This document shows positions 22,201-34,200 of a DNA stretch of 64,000 bases, in pieces. The notes beneath the pieces were generated by a model that was not told where the DNA came from, ran no database searches, and saw only the letters and a program-made list of their open reading frames with translations. The DNA comes from Manis javanica. Its lineage: Eukaryota; Chordata; Mammalia; Pholidota; Manidae. Both the position numbers and the translations under genes were made by a program. The number at the start of each line of letters is the position of its first letter. The first letter of the stretch is position 1. Location of the stretch: positions 16,546,501-16,610,500 of the forward strand of contig NC_133167.1 of assembly GCF_040802235.1 (NCBI RefSeq), written 5' to 3'.

Positions 22201-25200
22201 AAGTAGAGGACACAGTCATGCTGGAGCCGGGCCAGCAGCCGGGCCTCCCGCCATGCTGATACCTTTGGCTTGGCCTGGCTAGGGATGAACTTGGCTGCAA
22301 ACTCCAGGCCAGAGCTACGCTCCACCACGCGTCGCAGGTATGAGAAGGAACCCCTGGGTGATGACACAGGGAGGGGACAGGGCTCAGGCTTTGCTGCAGC
22401 CCCGGCTCTCCGTGCCCTCCTCGCCTCAGACCCAGTCTCTCTTGGCCCCCAGACACCACACCTCCTCCCATCCCCACACCTGCCAATCTCCTGGTGGATG
22501 TCATAAAAGTCGCTGAGTCTCCTTCCTCGCTGCTCCTCATCTTCCCCTTCTGCCTCCACCTCCATAGCTGTCTGAGCTGGGGAAGAGATACCTGGTGTTA
22601 GGTGGGGACAGCAAGAGGGGAAGGAGGGCAGAGACCAGGCAGGCAGGGCACATGGAGGCACAGAACGGGAACAGGAATGTTGGCCTGAGGCAGGGCACTG
22701 GGGCTGGAGGATACAGTGGTGAAGGAGTGAAGGGCCAGGGGCCCACATCGGATTCCTGGGGTGAATGCTTTGCCCTTCTCCCTTTGAACCCGAGCCCACC
22801 TGAATGCACAGCCAACTCTGCCTTGCAGGAGACATTGCCAGCCAGGTTCTGGGCGGTGCAGGTATAGACGCCTCCATCCTGGGGCCCCGTGCTGAGCACC
22901 ACCAGGGAACACTCGTTCTCCTCATACACGAAGCTCACATGGCTGCTCTCGGTCAGCAGCGCCTCATCCTGCAGAGTTGGCTGTCACCTCCCGCCCAGGT
23001 CTGGTTTCACCTCCATGCCAGAGACCCAGTCTCATCCCTACTTCGGGGCCAGGAACCTCTCTACCCCAGGGCCCAGCATTATCTCTGCCCTGGAGGCCTT
23101 GCTTCCCACAGAACCCAGAACTGGCTCCAGACTTAACTTGCATTGATAGCCTGCAGCCCCTAGTTTGTCCCCTGGTTCCTCAAACCCCCACCAGCCTCAG
23201 CCTGCTCCCCCAGGTCCCACTTCCTTCTCCTAATTACACCTCTGGAAAAATCTCTGCTCTTCTCTGTCTGGGCTCCCCTCCTGCCAAGCCTCCTGGTCCC
23301 CAACCATGTCCCCAGGAAATCCCACTTCCCCTACCCCCGGGCTCCAGCCAGCCCCGTGCTAGAACTCCGCTGAGGCCTTCATTACCCGCTGACCTTGTAC
23401 CACAGGATGTCCGGCAGTGGTTTCCCCTCAACCACCACAGCAAAGCGGGCGGTTTCCCCAGTCCCCACCTCCACGTCCTCCATGATGGACTCAAACCGAG
23501 GGGCCTCTGAAACACAAAAGGGTTGGTGTAGGGAAGGGAGGGCGACAACACGGGTCACAAGGGCCTGCCTCCTCAGTCCCTCTCCCAGCCCTCCCTCAGC
23601 AACTAGCTGAAGCAGAACGCCAGACCCCTGACTTCCCGGAGCCCAGGACCCTATTCAGTGGGGCTCTCAAACTCAGCTCCAGGGAACACCAGGGTTCCTT
23701 GCCTGGATCAAGCATGCCACTACATAAATCCATGTGATGTTCTCAAAATTTCAAAAACCTAAGCCATAGGATGCAGGCTTGCTTTGTTTGACCCTCAGTG
23801 TTCATTTGCCAACTTTGAAATTAGGAGATTTTCATACACAAAAGAAATCTGGATTTCTTGCCTCTCTTGAAAAATCAGGGCTAGCGGTCCTGAGCCTCTT
23901 CCCTCACTGCATTAATGGGCTGGCATGGAGTGGCTCAATGCTGCCCCCTGTGGGTGATCGCTATTCTGCACAGTCCCACTGCCCGGTTCTCTGACTTTAG
24001 GGTCCTCCTGGTCCTGGCAGGCCGCTCAGGCTGTGACCCTGAATCAAGTTCACTGCCTCTATCTTGAAGTTTTCTCTCTGAATCTTATTTAAATGTCTAA
24101 GGGGCCTTCTGCCATCTGGGAGCTGGCAAGATGAACAAACGGGTACTGATTCTCAGCTTAGTTCTCCCATATGTGACTGATTTTATTCTCCGCACATATC
24201 ATGCAGTTGTCTTATTTCCTGGTAAATTCTCATGATGGAACTAAATACATATTCCAACATGCTTTGCAAAGGAGCCTGTGACCTCCCAATGCCCTACTCC
24301 TGAGCATGTTTGAGGATCTCAGCATTAATGGAGTGGGAATCATCAGGCTCTAAGGGAAGAGCAGGGGTCTTAGGCAGGGACCACCACCATAACAGGCACA
24401 CAGCTTGATTTTACATAGATAAAAGGTGAGGGCATTGAGAGGTGGAGAAGACACTACAGAGGGAAAGACAGAGAGTGGGGCCTGGTAGGAGGGAGGTGTA
24501 GATCCAAGCCCCAGGCCAGCTCTAGCCCTGGCTGGCTGTGGCACAGTCTCCCCTAGTCCCTGTACCAGCCAAGCTGGGTGGCAGGGCTCTCAGTGGCCAG
24601 CACTCCCCAAACCACAGGGCTCTTCCTATATCTGGGAAGAAAGATGAGCCCCGCAGACGGTTCTGCCAAGGAACAAAATGCTGGCTGAGTAAGGGGGTCG
24701 ACGTGGGGGGAAAGCTGGGCAAGAGGGAAGGCTCATTAATGGGAGCCCAGGAGCCCAGGTGATCTGTGGCCCCCCCTCCAGCCCCCCAAGCCAGGGGGCC
24801 CCCAGCTCTTCCTCACACATCTGCTGCTTCTTTTCTACTGTAAAGTAGCCTCCTCTCCCCTCTGGATTCTGGTCTGGGTGTGGGGTGGCTCTATGAAGGT
24901 CAAAGGACTGGAAGGTGTCAAATGAACTTGAACAATTTTTTAAAAGCACCAGAAAATGTACATTTACCTGTGATAAGATTGCCTGTGCTAACTAAAATGG
25001 CACTTCCCTTGCATTTGGTTGGAATTGTATCTACTCAGCAGGTAACACTGTTTAGCTCATGCTGAAGTGAAGTTCTGAGTGGCAGTTACATATGTCGGGA
25101 GTTAATTAACAAACTGGAAAACAAGACAATTACTGCTTAATGTATGCTACCGGTTGAGAGACTACATCTTTCTAGGAGAAATTATAAGAGGGGCCCTTGC

Positions 25201-28200
25201 TGCAAAGGTTGGGAGGCTCTGTCAAAGAGGCCTGTGTAAAAGGGCAGCCAGGATCCCCAGGGGGGCAGTCTATGATAAGATGCGTTCACTTGAGCTCCTT
25301 TTAAGTTGACTTGGTGTCCCTATGCCTGTTATATTTGAGGTACTATTTCTTGTTGTGTTTAACAGGAGCTCAGAGCACTGTCTGGCTTTGGAGTCTGGCA
25401 TCGGGGCTTGAATCCCAGCTCCTGTACTCAGTAGGCTGGGTGACTTTGGGCCTGTTACTTACTATACTCTCGGAGCCTCAGTTTTCCCATCTGTAAAATG
25501 GAGATAATAACTGACCCCATCTCACAGTGTTGACATAAATGAAGGGATAGACGTAAGATACTTAGCACTGAGCCTTGCATATGCTAGGTGCTCAGTAATA
25601 TTAGTACTATTGCTGTTATTACTACTAGTGTTGGTATTACTATGGCCCTTAGATAGACAGGACTGAGAGGGGAGTCCCAGGACTGGCAGGGAGGTGTGTC
25701 CACCTGAGGGTGTGAGGAGAGGGCTGTGGGCCTCAGCAGGAGGAAGAGGAAGGAGGCCCACTGTCACCCACCTGCCAGCTCCAGCGTGACCGAGCAGGCC
25801 TGTGTGCCGTGGCGGTTGCGAGCAGTGCAGGTGAGGGGCCCTATGTCTCGGCGGCTCACCCGGCAAATCCGAAGACAGTACTGGTCATCATCTGGCTGGC
25901 TCAGCTCGTACACACCTGCCCGTGCCTCCAGGAGGGCCCCTCGGCAGCTGAGGGACATGTGACAGGGAGGTCACCCAGCATCCAGCCACAAGGAGGTCAG
26001 ACCAGGATGGCTGGAGCTGGACTGCCACATATGAGGAGTGGAGCATGCAGGGCAGGGCCCACCTCCTCCAGATGACCTGAGCCTCCACATGGTTGAAGGT
26101 GACAGTGACACTGGCGGGCTGTCCTTCCACCACATACACGGTGTCTGGCTTATCCAGCACAGCGGGTGCCTCCTCCAGGGGTGGGCCTGGGAAGAGAACA
26201 GCACAGGCTCTATGTTAGCTTGACAAGAGACCCTTAACACCCATTGTACCTTTAACCCTCCCAACTACCAAGTGGGCTCCATTTTTGCAGAGGAGGAAGC
26301 TGAGGTCCAGTGAGGCTTAGCAATTTGTCTAGGGAACACAGCCAGGAAGTAGCAGAACTAAGACTGCACCCCCAGCTTGTCTGATTCCAGAGTCTTGGCC
26401 TTGCCCAGTACGTGGGCCCCTTTCAGGAGTGAGGAGGGGCACGCTAATGGGTGGGAGTTGTGCCCAGCTATGCTCTGCCCACCACAGCCATCGTGTCCAG
26501 ACCAGCCCTTGAGCCTGCACTACAGGGACCCTGTTCCCTGGCCCAGTAGCTCCCACCTCTGCCCGTCCCCTAGGGGCACCCAGGCTCACCATGCTCCAGC
26601 AGCTGCACGGGCTCTGAGGGAGGGGAGGGCTTGCTGCTGCTCTTGATGGTGGTGCTGAGGACCCGGAAGATGTGCTGGGCCCCCTTCCGCAGCCCTGTGG
26701 CTGCCCACCTGGGCTCCCGCAGGCCCGTGGCCAGCGCAGTCCACTGGTCTGAGCCCAGCACCTGGTGCTGCACGGTGTAGGTCAGGGCATCCGGGTCTGG
26801 GGGGTAGGCAGCCACTAGAAGAGGGTCTTGCTGGGGTGCCCACCACCCCATTCAGCTGGCTTGGGACCCAGGAAGTCATCATTAGTTTGCTCTGAGGACC
26901 TGCCTCAGTTTTTCCTGTTGCTTCTGCCTGCCACCCCCATATCTGCTTTTGCCCAATCACTGGCCTGGCCAAGCTCAGAGCCAACAAGATGCCAGGCATG
27001 GGATCCAGTTATGGGCATGCAGGGAACTTGACTTATATCCCAATTCCTTGCTACTACCTGAGATAGGGAAACTGAAGCATAGAGAGGGTGCCCAGGGAAG
27101 AAGAGGGTATTCCTAAGATCATGACCCAAGCCCCCAATCCCTCTGAGAAAGAGTAGAGAATGTGGTGGCCCCTTTGTCTCTGGGACCAACCTGATGCTGA
27201 CCTGGATCCGGGATGCCATCCACACATGGAGGGGTGACAGACAAAGCTGCTCCTGGCCCTGCTCCCAGCCCTGCCCATATTCCTCCCTGGGCCTTGCCAC
27301 CCCTCTTGGCTCCTTTGGTGCCCCCGCCTGAGCCTGCCTGTCCGTGTCTCCCTCCCCTCCCCACAGCTGCGTGGGACGCTGACCCACCGATGGCCGTGTC
27401 CAGACTCCTGGGAGGGCTCCATGTGAGCGCGATCATCCTCCCGGTCACAGCCACCACCTGCGGCGCACCATCTGGGGGGCCCGGAACCACATCTGAAAGC
27501 CACAGGCCAGATGTTTGCTGGGTTTTTAGGGCCCAATGGCTCCATGGGATCACCAAGCCTCAGGGCAGTGGGCTGGGGGTGGAGGGCACTATAGGGGCAG
27601 GAGCAAGGCCAGATGGCTCCCCGGGGGGCGAAGGGGAAGGCATATAGTGCGGAAGCCCCTCCCTCACCCTGGCTGGAGGTTAGGCTCTGGACATGACTGA
27701 CCAGGGGGGTGTTTGCTTCACCTGTGACATAGAGGTGGGCATAGCAGGCAGCTTTGCCCAGCTTGTTGGCAATGACGCTCTTGTAGACACCAGCATGCTG
27801 AGGTCCCACAGCAGGGAACACCAAGCGATGGACATCCCTGTCTGGAGGTGGGAGGGACAGTGACACGGGGCTTGAGCTAGGAGGATACTTTGAGGGGTGG
27901 ACCCATGCCACCCCAGGCCTGCCCCTTCATCCTCACCCACCACAGGGAGGAGGAGAGGGGGAAGGGCGGAGCATACAGCAAGAAGTGTGTTCAATGTGCA
28001 GCAAACTCTAGGTCCAGGCCACCAAGTCTACACGTGCAACCCTGGCCTCTCTTGCCTGTCACTCCAGCACTTCAGGCCCAGCGACTTCTCACCTTCCTTC
28101 CACACTGCCTCACCCTCTGCAGGTTCCTAGCCGGCTGACCGCCCTCGTCTCTGCACCTCTGGGGAGTCACACCACTGAGTGGAAGTTCTGGTAAGGCTGT

Positions 28201-31200
28201 GCTCTCCAGGCCCCGCCCTTAGTCCCCTCTTCTCCATCGCCATGGCCACTGCGGCCCCCTCTTCAGCCCCGAGCCCACGGGAGCCCTCCTCTAGTGTGGT
28301 CCTCACTCTGCCAACAGCCCCGCGTGTTAACTCCATCTGGAGCCAGTACAGACACCTGCTGTACAGGGTGGCATCCAAAGCCCTCAGCCCAGACTCCCAT
28401 CCAGCCACATCCCCTGCTATTCCTCCACATTCTGACCCTGACAGGCCGTCAGGGAGTTCCCTCTCCAGTTCTCTGCTCACACTGCCCCTCCCTTTTGAAA
28501 CATTCTTCTCTTATCAAGGCCTCCTGCTCCTTCAAGACTCAGCTCAAGGTAACTGCCAGCCTGAGAAACTTCCTCTGCCATGCCCCAGGTCCCCTCTGTG
28601 CCCTCATCCCTGCCTCCCTCCCCAGGGCCTCCAGCACGGGCCCACACTGCTTTGGGTGGTCTTTCCTCTTCTCTTACACATGTCGTGGCTCCTGAATCAG
28701 CATGCAAACTCCTTAAAGACAGGGCTGGTTTCTCCTGCCAGAACCCAATGACTTGCACACTCTAAGTGCCAAATATGTTATATTATAAATTATAGTAAGT
28801 GTTGTCTGCTCTGTGCCCAGCTTAGGCCAGCTACTTAACATGCATTTTCTTTCCATTATCCTTTCAACAACCCTGCAAAATTATCCTCATTTTACCAATG
28901 AGGTCAAAGACATTAATGGACTTGTCCAAGGTCACACAGCTAATAAATGATGGAGCCATGGCTTGAACTTGGTTCTCTCTGATTCCAAAGCTCTTCCCTA
29001 CACTGTGTTCCCTGAATGATGAGGAGGCCATCTCAGGCAGAGACATGAAGGGGAAGAGGCCTGCATTGTCCTCCTTCACGTCAGGGCCATCCCCAAACAC
29101 CCCTCCCTTCTCTTAAAAGTTATCTCCGCATGGAACAGTCACCAATTCATTTATCTCTGCTGACGCTATTTATAAAGAAAGAGAAGCAAAGGCTGCCCCT
29201 GACCCCAGATACAGACAGAAGCAGAGACACCAGCTCAGATCCTGAGACAGACACCCACCCAGGGCCTGAAGCAGATGGAGAGATGGGAAGCCTGTGGGCT
29301 GAGCAGAGACAGCCAAGGGAGGGGGCTGAGAGGAAGGGTCAGAGCCATAATGGGGGCACTGAAGAACAGAGTGGGGATGGGGCCGAGAGTGGGGTGTGGG
29401 CGACGAGGCATCCTGATTAGGACTGGGGTGCCAGAGTCAGATGATCCTTGCCTGCCTTAGGGCAACTGCCTGACCCTCTGTAAGCTTCAGTTTCCCCATC
29501 TGTAAACAGGGAACATAGCACCTGCCTTACAGGCCTGAGATGAGGAACGTGAGATTGTCCATGTCAGCCCTTATGCACTCAGGGCCGGGCACTGACAAAG
29601 GGCTTAATATAGGAAGTTTTGTCATGTTGCATCTGTAAGAGGTGCGCATCCTGGGTCACAGTGTGGCACTGTCTGACAGGGCTAGGTAAAGCTTCTCACA
29701 CAAGACTTGGAGTCCTTCACGGATGGAAGGGAGATGCTGTACTCCCATGAAAAATATCCTAGGCTGAGAGGACAACATCCCAAATACGTGCCTCTGTACT
29801 TCTCCCCCAGTTCCTTCTTTATTTGCTGTTCATTAATGACCTGGCCAAGCATCCTTTTGGCGTTAGACATGGCCCACACCAGCCTTTCACTGACATTTCT
29901 CCAGGAAGGCATGACAGCACTGCTTTATCAACAAGGATGATAATGGCGGCAACAATAACAGTAGCAATAATAATAATTAACATTTACTGACCTTTGCTAT
30001 TTGCAGGCCCCACTCTAAGGGCTTTATATTCATTAACTGATTTAATTCTTATAACAAGCCTATTACAGATGAGGAAACTGAGGCACAGAGTCATCTTGTA
30101 ACCTTGCCCACGGTCCTGTGCTGGCAGCAAGCTGTACTTCCTGTCCAGTGCATGCTATGGGGCCACCGAGGCCCAGAGTGTGACTCAGCAGATAGCTGCT
30201 GGGTAGACCCCAGAAAGGAGGCGATGACCTCATAGCCCCATGGAGCTCCCCTCCTCAGGCACCCCATCACTGACCAGACTAGAAAAGGAAGGTTAAAAGA
30301 GGGGATGGGGGGTGGGGGGACACTGCCCGCAAAGAGGGTGCTGGAGGGGCCCCTCCCCAGGGTCCCTTCCCAGGCACATACACTGTGTCATGCGCCGGTC
30401 ATCGCTGCTCTGGATGCGGTGGCCATTGTGGAACCAGCTGATGGTGGGGTAGGGCAGGCCAGTCACCTGGCACTCCAGCATGGCCTCCTTGGACAGCCCC
30501 ACGTCCAGGTCCTGCAGTGGCCGCAGGAAGTCGGGCATGGACAGCCGCTCCAGCTCACCTTGCTCTGGCTCCTCAGGGATGGATGGCATCTTCTCCAGCT
30601 TAGAGCTGCAAGACCCACACCACTGTCCAGAGGCCCAGAGCCACACCCCCCACAACAGGGCCAGGGCACCAGAGAGGCAGCCCAGCAGCCCCAGGGGCCC
30701 CAGGCAGTACCTAGGGCCAGTGGCAGCTGTCCGAGGCTCCTCCACGTAGAGCTGGGCTGAGCAGTGGGCCTGGCCGTGTGTGTTGGCAGCACTGACCTCA
30801 TAGAGGCCCTCGTCCTCACTACCCACGTGGGTAATGTGCAGTGAGTGCAGGCCCCCTTCCTGCCGAAGCCGCACGTTCTCGCTCTCCTCCACAGACCGGC
30901 CTGGGGAATGCAGGGGCGGGAGTGCAGAGCAGGCTCAGTGAGAGGTACTGCCTGTTGGGCTTGGGGTGCCCCCCCAGCTGCAGACAGCGGGCCATACCAA
31001 AATGAGTCCAGGTAACAGACGGGGGTGGGGTGCCGCTGATCTTGCAGTCGAAGTGGGCAGTGCGGCCCTCCAGTACCTCCACATCCTCAAGCAGCCGTGT
31101 GAACAGAGGTGCCAGTGAGGGCCGCACAGCCAGCCGGGCACTGCAGGTCAGCTCATCTGGTGGGTAAGGGTCAGCGCTGGAGAAGGGAAGGTCATGCAGC

Positions 31201-34200
31201 CCCAGATACCCCAACCTGCAGATCCTGCCTTCATGCTGGGCAGGAAAGGGGAGCTGGGCCAGAACTGAGGCCTGGGCAGAGCCCAGCAAGGTCCCCAGGG
31301 AACCAGAGTGCGGCAGTGGTCAAGGTCCAAAGACCTGGACTTTTTGGGGGAGTGGAGGTCAGCAAGAGCGGGTAGCAGGAGGCTATGATGTCTGCAGGTA
31401 CAACGATGGGAGTCCCCTGCTCACCTCACCCTGCCACCCGGGATGTTCAGCTCAGCTCTAGAGAAGGCCTGGATGCCAAGCCCGCTCCTCCCCTTCACCC
31501 TTCCCTGTACTAGGAACTCTCCTCTGTGCGAGGGTCATGCCCTCATGCCCTCCCGCCCCAGACCCAGAGCTCTTGTCCTCACAAAGAATATTCTGGGGAG
31601 CTGACCTGTCCCTCTCCTGCTCACAAAGCCTCTCCAGTGTCACCTTAGGTGCTCATCATCCCAACTTGGTGAGACATTATCTCCACTCTCCAAATGAGGA
31701 CTGGGACCAGGTCAGAGATGTCATTAATAATAATAATGGCTGACATTTATTAGGTGCCACCTTTCACCAGGTGCTGTGCTTTGTTCTTTACATGCATTAT
31801 CTCATTAATCCTACAAGGTCAGGATTATCAGGACCCCTTTTTACAGATGGATGGTCTTAAGCTCAGAGATGAAGTGATCTATCCAAAGTCACATGGCTGG
31901 TATGTGGCAGGACAAGAATTGGAACCCACATCTGGGTTTGCTCACTATACTTCAGCAGACTGACCCCGTAATGGGAACAGCAGCTAACACTCGTGTGGAC
32001 ATGCTTTGTTCCAGGTGCCACTCTACTGCTGCTTTATCGAGGCAGGTGTACTATGCTACCTCCCATGCACTGCTCTTCCTGCAGGAGATGGTGCTGCACT
32101 TCCTGGGCAACTTACTCTGTACCCAGAGACCTCCCTCCAGCTCGTGGGTGGGTGCTCACAGCAGCCCAAGGGCCCAAGTGGGCAGTTACCTTTGGCCGTG
32201 CTGAGCTTGCAGGTGTAGACGCCACTGTCGTCCTCATGTACAGAGGTGAGCAGCAGCTTGCATTTGCGGCCATCGAAATGCATCTTGCATTTGAGTAGCG
32301 CGGGCTGCAGCAGGCGGCCTCGGCACAGCCAGTCTACCTCCACGTCGGCAGGACCTGCCACCAAGCACTCAAACAGCGCCATCTCCCCGGCCCCCACGTC
32401 CACGTCCTGCAGGGGGGCCAGCACGGCTAGGGACCGGCTTTCAGGATGTGCTGGGAGGAAAGTGGCCACAGGGGGCACACATGGAGCAGAGACACACAGG
32501 GCCAGGGAGACACACATGCACACACACACAGGGACAGACAGACACAGAAAGAGAGATGCATTTTTTTTTCCTTTGGAGAGAGGGAAAGCCCACCCACCCA
32601 GCCAGCCAGGGCAGCAAGGAGCAACCAGGCCTGGCTTCACGATGGCAATTCAAGGTGGGCCAGGGAGGGTGAACTTGGGAAGCAGTAGGGAATCAAGGGC
32701 AGGGAAACTGAGAGGGCTATGTAGGGGTAGAGACGGCGGCGGAAAAAAAAACACAGCACACCAGCTGGGTACAAACTGGACTTTATTTGAGCTAAGAAAC
32801 AGGTATTTCCAAATATCTCCACAGCCACTACATCAGGTCCCTAATTCTTTGCCAAGCCTGGCTAAATCCCTCATTCCCAGGCAGAACATCCTGGGCCCTG
32901 ACAGTGAACAAGAGAGCCCCAAATGGGCCCTAAAAGTACCCAGGGCCAAGCCTCAACCAGGCCTCCTCATCAGCGTAGGGCCTGGGGGCTTCTGGCTTTT
33001 GGTCTCTTGTGAAATAGAAAGTGTTGTGCCATTTGAAACCCATTTCTGGAATGGTCAGTGCCTGGCCCCCTCCCCCTTTGTGATCCCCTTATCAACGGCC
33101 CCCTGCCCTTAGGCCCCTCCATCCTGTAGATGTCGTGCCATATCTTCTTCCACTCTGCCTTGCCCCACACCAGCTTCAGGCCCCTTCCCTAACTGTCACA
33201 GACACACAGACAGACAGACAGACAGGGCCTGTAGCAGCGGTAGCTCATGCGCTCCCTGGGTGCTCCCCTGCAGGGAGAAACTGGGGGAGCAGTTTTGATA
33301 CCCCTCATGGCCACCTGTTCTTGGCACTCAGTCCACGTTGGGGCCATATGTCCACTTGGGAGGGAAGGGTCCACAGGGACCCACGGGCTATCCCAGGATG
33401 CTGCATGGAGTGAGGCAGGGAGGGGAGGCTGGGACAGGGTCCAGGCCGTCTGGCCGGCAGGGTCTGTGGGCAGGAGGCAGTGAAACACAGCGAGGTCCAA
33501 GAGGTGCCTGAGACAGGGGTGCGGCTCGGAGGGTAGCGGGGGGAGCACAGGTGGCTCCCTGAGCTCACTCGCCTGTGTACAGACAAAAACCTCGGTCAGC
33601 AAGCAGCAGGTTAGTGCAGCACACGCACACGCACACACACGCAGAGGCACACGCTCACAGACCTGGCTAGGGCCCCTCTGCTGAAGAGCTGCCTCTAATA
33701 CTGCCAGGGCGGCACTGCCACCTTCAGCTTCCCTGAGATCAGCTTTGTGGTATGGGCCTATAGCCAGCCAGAAGCTGGGTCTCTGGAGTTCCTGGGCGGG
33801 AAGAGGTCCTGGGACACCAGGATAGAGGCATTCCTAAGGATCAGGATCACCCCAAAGCCTGGGGGATGTCAGGAGGAACCCCAAAGAGAAGCACTGAGAC
33901 ATGGGTTAACACAAAGCAGCAAGGCAGAGCCAGAGCCTGGAGAGGAAGCAGCAGGCCAGGAAAGGGGGCTGGGGTGGGCGCAGGGGGCTGAGGGACTCGG
34001 ACTTGGGGGGTGACAACCCCAGGAATGGGGGGCAGGGGTCAGGATAACCGAGGGAGGCGGGGCCCAGTGGAGGTGACCGTGACTGTTAGCGCCTGAGCTC
34101 CAGCAGGGGGCTGAGGGTGTCCTGGGAAGCCATCGGAGCGGGCCTCTGCCAGGAAGGGAGGGATGACGGCTGAGTGCAGAGCTGAGGAGGGGTTCCAGGC

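Noticed and set aside
22086-22925. 279-codon minus-strand ORF across SPEG exons 20-22
   Set aside because: It is parts of true exons read through introns; the spliced SPEG exons explain the protein-like segments.
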